From Diaporthe sp. PMI_573 (taxonomy: Eukaryota; Ascomycota; Sordariomycetes; Diaporthales; Diaporthaceae), in the NCBI GenBank assembly GCA_021399435.1, contig JAJTUP010000004.1:744001-808000 (forward strand): a stretch of DNA of 64,000 nucleotides. The letters are read 5' to 3'. The notes under the pieces were generated by a model that saw only the letters and a list, made by a program, of their open reading frames with translations, ran no database searches and was not told the origin of the DNA. A program made the translations under genes and the position numbers. Positions 1 to 12,928 of the stretch are shown here, in pieces; position 1 is the stretch's first letter; every line of letters begins with the position of its first letter.

Positions 1-2051
1 GTTGGTCTATATTTGGGATCCGAGTAGCCCCTATCTCGGCCAGCTCTCAGAGCTGCCGACTTCCTCGCGTAGTCTGCGATTTGCTCCTTCGTCAACGCAC
101 CCAGCACGGCAACGAAATCCGGTCTTGCCTCGTATCGAACACCAGCCTTTGTAAGGACCTCAGTCGATACCAGGCTCCGCTTAATACGAGTCCATTTAGC
201 TTCGAGAGGGATCTCATTGCCAACGCTGTCTGGTGCGAGGCGGGAGTAACGCTGCGGTCGGGGTGCCGATGTTGGTGGTGGTGGGAAGCCCGGTGCCGAA
301 GATGTCGGTGCCGAGGAGGGAAAGGGAATGGGTGCAGCGGCATGGGAGGTTGGGGAGGCATAAGGGGGTGGCGGTGTCATTGTGGAAGATGTCGGGCTTC
401 CGTACCCCGGGAGGGCAGCGACGGGCGCCGGAAGATATCTTGTGCCAGGTGAGGTTCCTGGAGAGACGCCGTGGTTTGTGGGCAACATGGCCGGTGAGAG
501 ACCGAGTCCGCCCATACGGGCCGAAAGGCTGTCAGCTTCATGCCGGTCCAGGGCCATAAGATCCTGGGTGGAGATCAGAGCCAGCTGTTGCGAGTCCGTT
601 GAGCCCGAGTCCGATGAATCAGACGAATAGCGCTCGTAAGACGATTGCATTGGCATGCTTGTTGGTGGCGGAGGGGGGCCGCCTTGTTGGCCCTGCGGGA
701 TGTAAGGGTTATAAGCCGGCCCGGTTGGTGAACGACTCTCCCCATGGCCGGGCCACTGTTCCGGCTGGCGCCGTTCAAGTTTCACGCTGGGCATGAACTT
801 CTCATTGTCCATGCTGGGCGAGACCATCTCCTTGGGAGACATGGTCTCGCCGTGGGAATTTGCCGGGTACGAGGCCGGGGTGATTTCTACTGGTGGTGGC
901 AAGGGTGATGATCCGTACTGCTGCGGTTGGCGAGCACCGAATGCGGGCGCCTCCGGATTTGGCGCGTGCTGCTGAGGTGCATATGCACCGCCGCGGCGAC
1001 CTTGCGGTAGCTGTTGGTCTAGAAGGCCACGCATCGAGGGGGGTTGGTCATCCAGGTAACTGTTTGAGTCCAGCTCACGGATGTAAGCGCGCAGAACTTC
1101 CTGCGAGCCAAAGGGTCAGCCGTCATATACGAATCAGAGTTTTCGGTGCCCAAAAGGCGAGGTGGCACCACGTTGAGGCACTGCTGTGCGACGTTGACAC
1201 GTCTGAATCGAGGAAGAAAGGAAATGTAATGTGAGACACCGCACGCGTGATGGTTCGACGACATGTTACTCACCTTGTGCTTCCTGAGGACATCACTGGA
1301 GAAGCCCTCCTTGACCAGCTCGGCCCAGAACTCCTGCCACATCTGGTCCTCGCTCTCCTGGGCCGCATCACCCGAGGCCACAGCCCTGGCCCTGCGCTGG
1401 AACAGGCGCGCAGCCACGACATCAACCTTGTCCTTGATCTTGTTCATCTGCTGGTCGTCTGCATGTTCCAGGTCGACAGGCTTGTGCTGCCTCGTCGGAT
1501 TGTGCAGCTGTACCGTGTCTAGGAAGATGTCGATGTTGGTCTTCTGATTCGCCAGCTTGGTCCTTATCAAAGCGACCATGTCCCTCTCGCGGTCCTCCAT
1601 GCGCTTGGCACTGGTGTTTGCGCGTTCCCTCCGCGCACTGTCGGGACTTTCGCCATCGCTTGGGCAGGAGCCATATTTCTCGAGGATCGTATCCAGCTGC
1701 TTGAGCGTGAAATCGGTGTCCTCGACTATTGGTGTGAGCTGGCGGGCATAGACCGAGGATTCATATCCGTCGCTGTTCAGGAGACTGTCTGCGTCCTCTG
1801 CCTCGGCGCGCAAATGCTTCAGGACCGAGTGCAGAGGGCGCACAACAGTTGCGATTTCTGCAAAGTCAGGGCCGGATGTTTTGGCGCGGCGGTAGAGGTT
1901 TCGTGCAGCCGCGGCGACGGCGGAAATGTAAGAGATGGAGTTGCTATCTACTGGCATGTCGTAGTAGTAGCCGCTGCGCGGCGCCGTTTTGGGCAGGCTG
2001 CTTGCCTGTGGTGTGGGGACGGTGGCCCTCGCAGTTGGGTGATGGTAGTAG

Positions 2052-2086
<35 letters not shown>

Positions 2087-2215
2087 TTGTTGATCGAGGC
2101 GGGTTTGCTGTGGGCTCCTCTCCGTATTCGAAATATGTGCAGTATGTCGGCGTGGACGTTTGCTGGAGTGGAACAGAGAGCCCTGGGTTGTGGACAGGTG
2201 AGGGTGGACGAACAT
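1..2215 (-). CDS. DUF8035-type fungal protein, 3' end beyond the window
   Basis: The first exon runs from ATG 2215 (or the in-frame ATG at 1957) to 1274. A 173-bp intron (1101-1273; donor GTGAGT, acceptor CAG) joins it in phase 0 to an exon that stays open to base 1. The N-terminal part (from MPVDSNSISYISAVAAAA) is a helical region of the kind seen at the start of many fungal signalling and STAND-like proteins. The middle is Pro/Gln/Ser-rich and disordered. The last ~50 codons before base 1 (PRPQRYSRLAP, then RPDFVAVLGALTKEQIADYA) match what I recall of the DUF8035 domain, whose function is unknown. The upstream start would add a polyglutamine run and a basic leader of 86 residues. I consider 1957 the likelier start because homology-like sequence begins there. 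The stop codon lies outside the window. No function can be assigned. Confidence 0.75.
2050..2098 (-). repeat. CAG/CAA triplet repeat (polyglutamine if translated)
   Basis: This is a run of CTG/TTG triplets on the plus strand. On the minus strand it reads as about 13 consecutive Gln codons, in frame with the upstream start of the adjacent DUF8035-type gene. It is either a polyQ tract in an N-terminal extension or 5'-UTR repeat DNA if translation starts at 1957. Confidence 0.8.
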
Positions 2216-2842
2216 GCTGACGGCTGTCCAAGCCAGAAGGCGAAGATCCGGGCCAGGTTGGGTGGGCGGCTATGTAATGGACGACGGGCGTGATACTGTC
2301 ATAGGCTTGCCTAAAGCAGGGTGTGGATTGTCGCAGACCAGGCGAGGGCTGCAGGGACCAAGAAGGGGGGAGCTGGGAAGCTGGGGAGCTGGGAGTGATG
2401 TACCTCAGCCTAAGACGCACGTAGGGGGTGCAATCCGACGGCACGGGTCCAACGTGTCTTAGCCCCGGAGGATGTGATCAGAATTGGGACTAAGGTGGCG
2501 GAATAGCGGGTGCTTGGGACGGGGAGAAAGGGTGTATGGTGTGTTGTGTCAAGATAACAATCCAGGAACAAGAAACTTGGAACTCGGTCACACAATCATC
2601 AAGATGAAATGTGCCGCGTCGAGGGTCATCGAGGATTCCGACGATGTGAGATCGGTTGAAGACTCAGAGCTCGGCTCGAGGACAAAGGGAGACGGAAAGA
2701 GAGGAGAAATAAGACGGAACACGAGGCGGGAAATGGGCTGTGGCCAGCACGCACGAGATGATGTGACTTGCAAGACCTTAAGGCGTCTCAAGACTGGCGA
2801 GATGATAGACAATAGATGCACAAACAAGTCGGCAATGTGCTG

Positions 2843-3007
2843 GTATGTATGTATGTGTGTGGGTACATATTTGTGTTACTGTCTGTGTGGACGGGGACGA
2901 GTGCTGGGTGGATGTATTTTGGGTCGTGTTACGAGTCGCGAACAAGACAACAAACATGTGCTGCTTGTGTTGTGTGCGTGTGTGCGTGTGTGTGCGTGTG
3001 TGTGTCA
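2843..3007 (+). repeat. GT-rich microsatellite region
   Basis: Two TG-rich patches are present: TATGTATGTATGTGTGTG near 2843-2862 and a (TGTGCG)n/(GT)n patch near 2970-3005. They are simple repeats in non-coding DNA. Confidence 0.75.
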
Positions 3008-6000
3008 CTGTACCTGTAACCCAGGCGAGTTCAGCTGGCAGCTGGGATGGTCCGCATCCTCGGGGCGCATATCCACAGGCAGACCAAGATAGAAGATGGT
3101 GTGTAGCAGAATGATGATGCCAGTGATGCCCCCAGCCTGCCAGCGTGGAGAGTGTCTGTCGTGGAGGGCAGGAAGATTTCCTCCGTCTCGAAACAGATCG
3201 ACTCCAGCCACCAGTCTCCATTCTCCAGGTCTCCGGACTGATGGGGACGTGGGGGACAAGGGGGAGGCGACTCTCGATTGACGTGTGGTGTGGAGGTGAT
3301 GAATATCCTGTGTACCTCGAACGGCAAGAACAAGGGTTCGAATACATGCCATACCTGCACTTTAATTGGGAGCGGCAATGGTGGTTGGTGGTGTTCGTCA
3401 CAGACGGCTTGGGTCCAACGCGACTGGACGCAACCGGATGCAGCAAGGGACCTCCAGAAAATCTTCGCAGGGAAGCAAGCAGCTGCACGTCTGTATGACG
3501 TCGCATGAAATCATCGTCATGGTTGGCACAGACCACCTCTCTTCCCCGGATCCTCTCCAATCAGCCCGGGTGTGTGTACCTTGTGTGCTTCCTGAGCGCT
3601 AGAGGTCTGTGCACATACATGGAGGGGGTCGTCACAAAAACACACACTCAGGTCCAGCAGTTTCAGCAGGTTCAGCGAAGACGCGAAGAATGGTGGGAAG
3701 AAAAAGAAGCTCCAAATCCCCTTCTAGCCTCGAACCTAGGAGCCCTGCGCCACCAGGCTGGGCTGTAACGGAGCACTGGGACCACTCGCCCACCATTCAT
3801 CCCATCAACCAATGCACGCCCTTTGAGGCCTCGACCTGTCCAGACATCGAAATCGGCCACCCGACCTCGACCCAGTGCCTCCCTCTCCCCACCATCACGG
3901 GTCACGAGCTAACAGTAGCTGGTGGGCCAACCCAGACCCGAGGCCACAGATCGAGGCAACAAATCTTGGCCACAATTCTGCACTTTTGTTGAGCTTGTTC
4001 GTATGCTTTTTCTCTCGGTGATATTTGATACACAACTACCGTATTGCGACCACAAAATGCTGGCTGGGGCTGACGACGGCTGGCCCCGTCCTGGGCCATT
4101 TACACACCCCGGGCGCCCACGTCGCAGGTTCATGAGAATCCCGTGGTAAATACAGGGCAGGACGGCAGATCTCAAGGACAACGCATGAAGCACGCCGGTA
4201 TTTTCGACTCACCTTCCCCATACTAATCCATGGACAGGACAGCACGACAAACAGCGGGGAATAGTAGAGTTTCTCCGAAGAGATGCCACTGCGACGGGAT
4301 ACCCGGGGAAGAAAGTTGCCCAGGTGATCTGGACTTGTTCAGTTTCAACGGCCTGCCCGCCCGGGTTATTGGAGTCCACGCCCGGCATTTCGGACTTACT
4401 TTTGGCTGGTGGTCTTGACTTAAACTTCCAATGTGCAGAGTCCAGACACGGATCTTGCAGTAGGTGGACTCTGCATATCACGAAGAGGGCTGTGAAGAGA
4501 GCCAGGCCAGCCCAGGTCAGTAAGCCAAGGCGCTGCTCCACTCCCTCCGCCCGTATTGGGATGGAGAAGGAAGTCAGTCAGTCAGAATTCTGACCACTGA
4601 ATCAATCCCATCCAATCCTCTTCCTCTTCTGATCGTCGCGGGCAAATACTGGGACGTGGAAAAATTTCTGGCCCGCCATCGCCACCTCGTGATGTTGAAT
4701 CGCCATCCGCCATCGATTGGTTTTTCTTCCCCCCAGTCGTCGCACAAGGTATCATTGCAGACCACAGCCCTCAAAGTGGAAAAGAAACAATCGTCCAATC
4801 GCAGAACCAAAAACGTCAAGCACCAACGCCTAAGCACGAACAGCTTTAGCTTGGCCCGCGCCCCATTTGGCGTGCAGTGGTGCAGGGCAGAGCTGTCAAC
4901 CGCGACGGCGCGGAGAGAGGGGCCCACGGGCATGCATGGTCGCCTTGTCCTTGCACGACAAACCCCGAATCTTGCAGCACGCCGGCAAACGTGGCGTAGC
5001 CGCACGCCGCTGAGGCCGCTGACCATCAAGACAAAAAAAGTGGGCTGCTGCCTTGCTGGTCGGCTGGACCAAACCGTGCATAAGCTTGACAACCGTGCAT
5101 GCGGCCCAAACAGCTGACAGCACCAAAAAACCAGGAAAAGGTTGACAGCCGCAGCGGAGCTACTGTGGTCTGTGGCAGAACTGCAATGCACGTCGTTGCT
5201 GGAAACGCATATGCACCCCCGCCCCGTCCAAACAACTCTCCTCCCAAGGCCAGCATGCAGACGATTGATAACAAAGTGCACATATGAGGCGTAGTGTTCG
5301 GCCATGCTGCACATGCAAGACTTCGATCCGCATATTGGAGGGCACCAGCAGAAGCCAGCCCCCGTGCCCGTCCAATGGCAATTCAATTCCAGTTGTCTCA
5401 CGGCTACGTCCGCAGCCAGGCTCTTGGGGAAAGCCTAGACTACAATCGTTGAAAGAGACTAGCAAGGCATCTACAGTGACTCGTCTCTTCCGACGGCCGA
5501 ATCATCCGGAGCGCAACGCCCGCCTCATTTGATGGACAGCAATGATCCCGCCCCCTCTGCTGAATTGTGCTGACGACATGGTGGGTAAAATTTTCGTCGT
5601 TTTCAATTTGTTTTCCTTGAAAAAGGCCCCAAATCCGCATCGCCTGTATACCCCGGTGGAGGGCAACCCCCTGAAAGTAAATGTGTCTCTTCCATGTATG
5701 TGTACGGGAACGTCCAGCTCATAGCGACCATCCATCGGGGTCCATGGAAGCCTCTCCAGTGGGCTTATCCTGCGCCTCTCCGGCCGGGCAACAGCTGGCA
5801 TGCGCTTCTAAACCTGCGGGCGGTGAACAGGAAGGCTGTGCCCTGAGGGCTAGTCATGTCCTCAATTAATACTCTATACATGCTGAGCCAAGACTAGAGA
5901 TAGGTAAATCCATTTCTAACAAACGCTGAGCCTGTGCGACCTGCAAACAATCGAGGATGAGATGGCCTCGTCAGGGATTTAATGGAATCGACCAGGCTAT

Positions 6001-8466
6001 AGCTGCCTACACCTATATTTGTAGATCAAAGGCTGGATTCAACGCGTCTCAATGAGTGAATGATTCGATTCGATCCACGAACGACTGCTCATCAACCATT
6101 GTACTAGGCGTCATTGCGTTACGATTGAAGCCATTCCCGATCATTCACATGCGAAATGCTCAAAAAGTGCATATGCGATACGAGCAAATGGGATCGCAGG
6201 TTAGGTCGTTCGTACCAATCAACGCGGCAAACGATTCTTGTGCACTATGAAAAACTGTATGATCTATGTTACAGCATTGTAGATCAGAAAGCGCTAGTAC
6301 AAATGCACTTCTCGTACTTCCCTCGAGTCTATTATGGGCTGCCGTACTTGCCATAAGACATTCGGCAACACAAATCAGGCTTACAAGGTAGGTCTACTAC
6401 ACAAGGCCACCGTTCCACGGACGTTCTATCCATGTAAGACTCCATGTCTGAGCCTCCATGTCCATCCTACGGGACTGATGGCAGCCCAAAAAGCATAGTG
6501 AGCCGGCGAGGTGAGTAACCTACGTGAAAACAGCAACACGTTCTCGACCGCGGGGCCGAGGATGAATCATATTCCGGGGGGTGTCACGAGGGCCGTCTGA
6601 ATAAAAACATTGTAAGTACTGAGGGGAGGGCTCTACACGACTTCCGATATTCGGGTTCTCTTTTTGGTCCACAAGAATGCCGTCTTGATGCTATACTCTG
6701 TACAGCCTAGCTATCTTTCTCAAAGCGGGTCCGTTTCGACCAAGTCATATTCATCATATGCCAACCATGCCACGGCAGAGCTCAGCTCTATCATGTGCAC
6801 AACAAAAGTATGTGCATGCGGTTTTTATGCCATGTACTACATAATCTTGACTCACCTGCAGTGAGACAATGCAGCACAGCTCCAGAAAAACTGATTAACC
6901 CCTGCATAGCGCCGAGCAAAAGAGGCGGAAGCACTACACTACCGTGGCTCTGATCTTGTATGGCTTAGAGATGAGGAGCAGGCTGTGGCAATGTTCAGGG
7001 ATCTGCCCGCGACTTCGGGGAGACGCACATATCACGGGCAAACAGTAATCGGCTGGAAGGGCACATTCTGTGCTGACTAGGAAACAGCCGCTTGAAGTAA
7101 TATCTCGCAGAGGGTGATTTGCCGAGAGATCGACATATGCCGTGCTTTGGGAAAATGTTTTCCTAGTATACAGGTCTGGACCGGGGATCGATGACCACAA
7201 CGATAGCCGTGTTGATGACGAAATCAATTGTTCCTGAGCTCGTCTTCGATGGGACATCACCTATACAGAACACAACGAGATATTTCGCCTTGGATAATCC
7301 AACCAAGCGCCGGGTGTCCCGGAACGGTCATGCAGCTATCCTTACAAATGATCAACCTCACGTGTGGTGACTCACTGCCCGAAGTGCCTAGCTCGTCTGA
7401 ATAAGCGTTTCTTATTACTTGATGTCATAAAGTCATTCCTTATACCCAAGACTGATATCCAGCTTTTCGCCCAAAATTCGACGGCATCGCGCCAGGCGTC
7501 AATCAAAAGGGCCCAAGCACCTGAGGCAACATGTGAGCCGCGTGTAGCCGTGAGCTTAAAAAATCGTCGGATGAACAATGGAAGCCTGGGCGAAGCAACG
7601 ATATTCCCAGAACCCACTGGGCTGTGATATCTACCATCAGAAGGGAAATTTCCATTCCGCCGACTCCCCTTTTTTTCCCCCTCTTCGAATCTGCCTCTCC
7701 CTACCCCCCGATCGGTTCGCGATGCGGCTCTGTGGGCCAAGCCCAAGCGCTGACCCGGGTCCCGTGAAGCTGGGGAGCTCCCGGCTAGTTGGGCTTACGC
7801 CATGTCAGACCAACACATTGACACAGACACAGACGCAGCACACCTGCCACACACACACGCACACAAGCTAGTAAATCCATACTAAGATTGGCCCATGTAA
7901 GAGAGGAGGCTTGACAATAGCACAAGGCAGACACGCCAGGCGAATTTCTCATCAAACTGCCCCGTCATTCTGGATGGATTCCTCCAGACTACCTACACCT
8001 TATTACTTAGTAGCGGTGCTCAAGTACCCCATGATAACGGGTGAGTACCGGAGCGCAGTCCAACCGGCGGCGGGCGCCGACTGCGTTCGTGGAAGGGGGG
8101 ACGTGCGATGCGGCTCTGCCCACGCTCTGGCTGGGAGCAGAACCGATGCTCGCGCAAGTTCGGAACCCCGAGGCTTTTTTGCCTGGAAGCTGAAGTCAAG
8201 CCAGCTCGCCCTTCTTCCCTTGCTTCTGGAGAAAAAGTGACGGCTCCCCAAGCGAGGACAGGTAACCAGGGCGCAGAGGCATCAAAGTTGTAGGATCGAT
8301 CAAAATGCAGAAGGGAAAACAAGCCACATCGCGGGCACAGACACAATGGCAGGCAAGGCCTGATTTGTCTGTCAGTCCGTCCTGTCAGCCCTCCTGATCA
8401 ATGCTGTCCTGTCCGCCTTGTCCATCGTGTCTCCGTCCACAGCATAAGGCAAAAACAACAAACATG

Positions 8467-8487
8467 AAAAAAAAAAAAAAAAAAAAA
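8467..8487 (+). repeat. poly-A tract, 21 nt
   Basis: Twenty-one uninterrupted A residues in non-coding DNA. The length may be affected by sequencing or assembly error. Confidence 0.85.
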
Positions 8488-8947
8488 GACAAGCCAGAAA
8501 ACACAAAAGCCCGTATGCTATGTTGTGCACGCGTACGTAGCAAAACACCGCCGCTCCGAGACCTTGGTCTGAACCGTCACGCAACACCAGCGCGCCCTGC
8601 CCTGCCCTGCCCTGCCCGTCACACACTGGCACAGAACAACCAACCAACCTTTCTCCCGCGAGTGTGTCAAGAGCCCTTATCTCGCAAACGCCGGGGCCGG
8701 TCCTGGCCAACCAGAGTGGCCCAAGAGGTTGTCGACACCCCGGAGAAACACAGCACCAGTTTCAGTCTCACCGGCTCCAAATTCACATTTCCCTCCGAGC
8801 CTGTCTCTGCTTGGTGAGCCTGCTGCTGTTGTGACGCGTCGTGACTCTGCATAGGGGGGCAGGGAAGAGGCAGCAGATGTCGTGTTTCCTTGCCTTTGAC
8901 CGGCGACGGCACGCGACATGTCTGTGCTACGTCGGTCTTGTCCAGCG

Positions 8948-8975
8948 TTTTTTTTTTTTTTTTTTTTTTTTTTTT
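8948..8975 (+). repeat. poly-T tract, 28 nt
   Basis: Twenty-eight uninterrupted T residues about 460 bp from the poly-A tract. The two opposite homopolymers bracket 8488-8947, but that interval shows no coding remnant. Confidence 0.85.
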
Positions 8976-9401
8976 GCGCTTCCGCTGTGCACCGGGGCTG
9001 AGGTGAGTGACTTGAGTTCGCCCCTCGAAAAGTGTCTCTTCCTGTGCTTGTGTAGCTGTGTCGCCGTGTCCGCAACGACGAGCCTGGCATGCCGGGGGTG
9101 GTGTCTGCCTTGTGTTCTCGTTGCAGCGCTCTTTTCGCCGTGCTTCTCGCTGGAGAAATTACCGTTGTACCATGCACATGAAATTGATGGATATGTTCCG
9201 CAGGTAGCACTTGCCGTGATCCTCTGATGAGACTGTGATGGGGTATTGCCCGAATTATTCTGCTCGGACAAGATGTCCCCGTGGCTACTGGGGCCAGCCG
9301 ACAACTTTTTGTACACCGAGTCCTACCCAGACCGTGATCCCCTCTCAAACGCCTGTCCTGGCACCCCGACTCTCCGCTACATGCAATCACATGTCCCAGC
9401 T

Positions 9402-12284
9402 TTATATGCTGATCGTGTCCCTGGTGTACTTCTCGACCTCCTGGCTGATCAGCTGTCCAATCTCCCTCTTGCTCTTCTTGACGACCTCGCCTCCGGAGAC
9501 AACCTTCTCTGCCGAGATCCTCCCCTTTGCCTTCATGCCAAGCGGTAACATGGCGCCTTCCCCACCGGTTGCCTTGTTGCCTCCATGGCCGTGTGTCACC
9601 GCCGCCTTGCCGTCCCCGCGCTTGCTCTTCTGTCCCTGCCCGGCCTGCACCTGGGCCCCGTACCTGACTGCCTCGGAGAGGATGCCCCGCAGGAACACGG
9701 CCTCCTGCACGCCCTCCAGCGCCGCGCTGACCTCCAGCTTCAGCGAGGCCAGGAAGTCTGCAGAGTCCATGTGGTCCCCCGCGCCCGCCGCCACGATCGC
9801 GTCGTTGATGAGCCAGCCGCCGGGGCCCACCGCGTCGATGCACCTGCAGAGCAGGTCCGCGAGCAGGCTGATGCTGCCGTCGGGCGGCGCCTCGAGCTCG
9901 TCGTCCTCGTCCAGGCGCGTCGTGTCCAGGTACCGCGTCGTCCAGCCGTCCTTGACGAGTTCCATGCGAAGCACGTAGATAAGCGATAGAATCTCCTCAG
10001 GCTTGTAGCTCCGCCGCAGGTTGCGGATGGTGGGGTCGCGAGGGCAGCTCCCCAGCTTGCCGAAGGCCACGCTCAGGCCTCGTGCCCGGATGGTGGACTG
10101 GTCGCCCAGGTAGAACTCTGTGACCTCCAGCTCCTGCTCGAGGCGGTCCAGCTCGTGGCCAAACGCGCTCTGGTCTGCGTTGAGCGCGCTCTCATCCGGA
10201 TCGACGTCATCTGACTGTTCCGATTCGAAGGCGAGCAGCTTCGGCGCTATCTTTGTGGGGTCTTGCACAAGCTCCAGACTGCGCATGATCAGACGAACAG
10301 CCGTCAGGAGCTCGCCAGCCCCTAGCTTCGTCGAGGAGAGGTAAGACAGGAGGAGCTCGAAGGTTGGATCTGCTTGTACCAATACTTGAGGTACTTCTTC
10401 GCCGAGGATATGGTCGACGTCGTCGACAGCCCTGAGCTCATCCTTGAAAGCTGACTGGATGTTGGATATGGTAAGGTGACCTGCGTCAACCAGGCAATTC
10501 AGCACGTTGCTCTGTGGTAGTTTGCAGACGAGCCTTGTCTGATCTGTATCCTGTTCCGGTACGTCCTGCCAGCCAAATATCCTTGTGATCGTGTACAGAA
10601 TCCATCGGCGGTCGGCTGGTGGGTACGCAGAGCGTTGGCTTGGCCATACCCATTCTGGCAATTTGGGCTGCTCTTCGTCCGTTTGGTCGTTGCCCGCGTC
10701 TGCTGCTTTCGTAGGAATTCCAAATCTGCTGGCCATGAGTTCCTCGAAGTCAGCTAGATCGCCAGCTTCGAGGAGGGCATCGGCTCTCTGTACATCCGCG
10801 GTATATTCGGACCAGTAATTTCCAGTGACGGTGCCTGGAATGTGCTCGGAGAAGCTCGAGGACTCGGTGTCCGTCTTTTGCTTCTTCATGAGATCCCTGT
10901 GTTGGGCGATACCACGACCTATCGAGTCGATCAACAGACCCTCCGCCCTTCGCTTCTTGCCTCGTGTCCTGGGTGCTTCAAGCTGCACGGCCACAAGGGA
11001 CGCGCCGTGGATTGCCACTGCAATCTCGAGTCTTGCAAAATATGCCACCAATGATAGGGCCACATCGCTTGAGCCTTTGCTCGTCTGATCCAGATCGATG
11101 GCCGAGGATGCTTGTAAAGACTGGAAAACAGGGTTGTAAACATCCAAAGAGTCGGACTTGGCTGCAAGGACGGAAGATTTCGACAGCCGCACAAATGACC
11201 TCACGTCTGGAACTTGGAGTTTGCTGTCGACTTTGACCACACTGGAAGTCAGATCGTATGTGACCAGACCGTCCTCCTGAAGCTCCATCAGCGACCCAGA
11301 GCTGACGTCCAGACGGAGGCTGCCAGGCCCACTTGCGGCCGAGGAGGATTCCGGGATGGGAGATGTGTGTATCTGAACCAGCCGCCCGGTGGTCTGCGTC
11401 TCGGAGGCTTGGACTATACCCAGGACGTGGAGGTGGCGAGTCTCTCCTTCCTTGCCTGCGACCTTCGTGACAAGCAGCAACATGTCCATCGCGGATGTGT
11501 CCTCCTGTGTTGTCGTCTGCAGAGAGGCGGCAAAAGCGTCCTTGTTGCCTCCGAATAAGCCTCCAACGACATCGCTCGCGAGCGCCGCTTGGACGAGCTC
11601 GACTTGGAGGCGGCTCCCCTTGGGCAGGGCAGGCAGGTCCTGCTTCAGAATTTCTGGAGTTGCCTGCCATTGCTTTTGGAGATCATCGCCTTGGAAACAG
11701 ATAACACTCCCATCCTCGGCGACAGCCACCAGGTCTGGAACCGTGACAGTGCCGTCGGCGCCGGCGGGGCTCGTCGTGGAGGTGGTGCTAAGATGTATGA
11801 GCTTCGAGGCATGGTCGACCTTCTTCGTCAAGGTGGTCGAGTTCGTCTCGCCTGAAGCTCCTATGACATCTTTGAACAGGGTGATCTCGGGTTTCGGGTT
11901 TCGAGTCGAGATATAGGTGTGTCGTGTGACATCCTTGCTCTTTGCGACCCTGGACCTCGTCGAACAGGGCGAGCAGGTGAAGATTGACTGGGGTGGGACG
12001 GGGTAGGATGTAATCAGCCGTGATGATGGAACCTAGAAGAAGTCAGCATTCACTTGCGTTGCGCAGATTAAGAGTAGGGCGTGCGGCCATGAACTGACAT
12101 CGTAGAGGTTGAGTGCCTCGCCGTCGATGCCGACTGCCAGCTCGGATCGCTTCCTCTTCTTGGACCCGGGCTGCTGGCTCCAGACATCACCAATTTGGTA
12201 TGCGCTCGCACCTTCCCGCTGGTTCAGAGGTCGAGGCAGGGTGGTGAGCACATATGGCTTCTGGATGTTGAATGTTGCAGCCAT
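9402..12284 (-). CDS. UTP8: UTP8, U3 snoRNP t-UTP/UTP-A subunit for 18S rRNA processing
   Basis: UTP8 is a nucleolar component of the UTP-A (t-UTP) subcomplex of the 90S pre-ribosome. The ATG at 12284 opens exon 1 (12284-12099), which encodes the characteristic start (FNIQKPYVLTTLPRPL, then KKRKRSELAVGIDGEALNLYD). A 66-bp intron (12033-12098; donor GTCAGT, acceptor TTCTAG) joins to exon 2 (12032-9402), giving VPSSRLITSYPVPPQ and a product of about 938 residues. The N-terminal half has the irregular beta-rich character expected of the family. The C-terminal half is helical and ends with a basic Gly/Lys-rich segment (KSKRGDGKAA and on). The assignment comes from recognising the N-terminal signature and the overall size. 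It is a single-copy housekeeping gene flanked by non-coding DNA on both sides. Confidence 0.82.
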
Positions 12285-12928
12285 GGCGGGCAAGCAATAC
12301 AGCCTCGGCGGACACTTGTGGGCGGTTGAATCGTCAAGTTCGAAGCCGCTTCCCAAGTAGAAAAAATTCAAGTGAGGTGCAGGGGTTTGCTCTTATCAGC
12401 TTATCGGAACTTTTCACGGTGGGGCTGGACCCCGGGTGCTAAATTGCTCCTCTTCGATTCGAGCTGCTGCACACATCATCCCCACCGCACCATCTTCTGG
12501 GTCTGTCAAAAGATCCACATTCGAGGCCCTCAATACCACCAAAATTAGACTGGATTTCTTAGTTGACACTTCAATTTCTCAGAATGATCAATGGAAATTC
12601 TTCATTCACGAAATAGTCCCGGGCCTTTTGCTCTTCGCTTCGAAGGTCGCGCAGTTCCATTAGCTTAATCCAGTCAGGATCTTCCAGGAGCTGACTTTAC
12701 TACAGCACTCTACGCTTCTAGGCAACGTTTGATTTCTAAAGGACTTCGCGCTACAATCCCCTTGCTTTTGAAATAATTCAATTGAGGCCACTGCTGGTGA
12801 TTAATGGAATCGGGAAGACTTAAGCAAGTCGACTTCGAATCAATTTACCATTGGGATATCATCTCAACAAGGCCCATTATGCATGGGCACGAAACTCTCA
12901 TCGCAATAATGGATGCTTTCGACAGAGA

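Larger units (their letters stand above)
2216..9401. other. Long non-coding stretch with simple-sequence tracts
   Basis: About 7.2 kb with no reading frame I can support. The open frames here are short, lack family-like motifs, and overlap on both strands. The proximal 3 kb are probably promoter or 5'-UTR of the minus-strand DUF8035-type gene. The stretch contains a GT-rich microsatellite near 2843-3007 and pure A and T tracts near 8.5 and 8.95 kb. Short unrecognised genes or non-coding RNAs cannot be excluded. Confidence 0.55.

Noticed and set aside
1814..2293. Leucine-run open frame on the plus strand
   Set aside because: It is the complement of the CAG repeat read in another frame; the minus strand holds the gene.
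4574..5401. 275-codon minus-strand open frame in the long non-coding stretch
   Set aside because: Cys/Trp/His-rich translation with no motif; composition is unlike the real genes here, and no intron structure is seen.
8467..8975. Poly-A and poly-T tracts as tails of an inverted retroposon pair
   Set aside because: No target duplications or coding remnants adjoin either tract.
8677..9843. 388-codon minus-strand open frame overlapping the 3' end of UTP8
   Set aside because: It is antisense-frame shadow of UTP8 codons plus the poly-T tract (poly-Lys). It has no domain and starts within UTP8.
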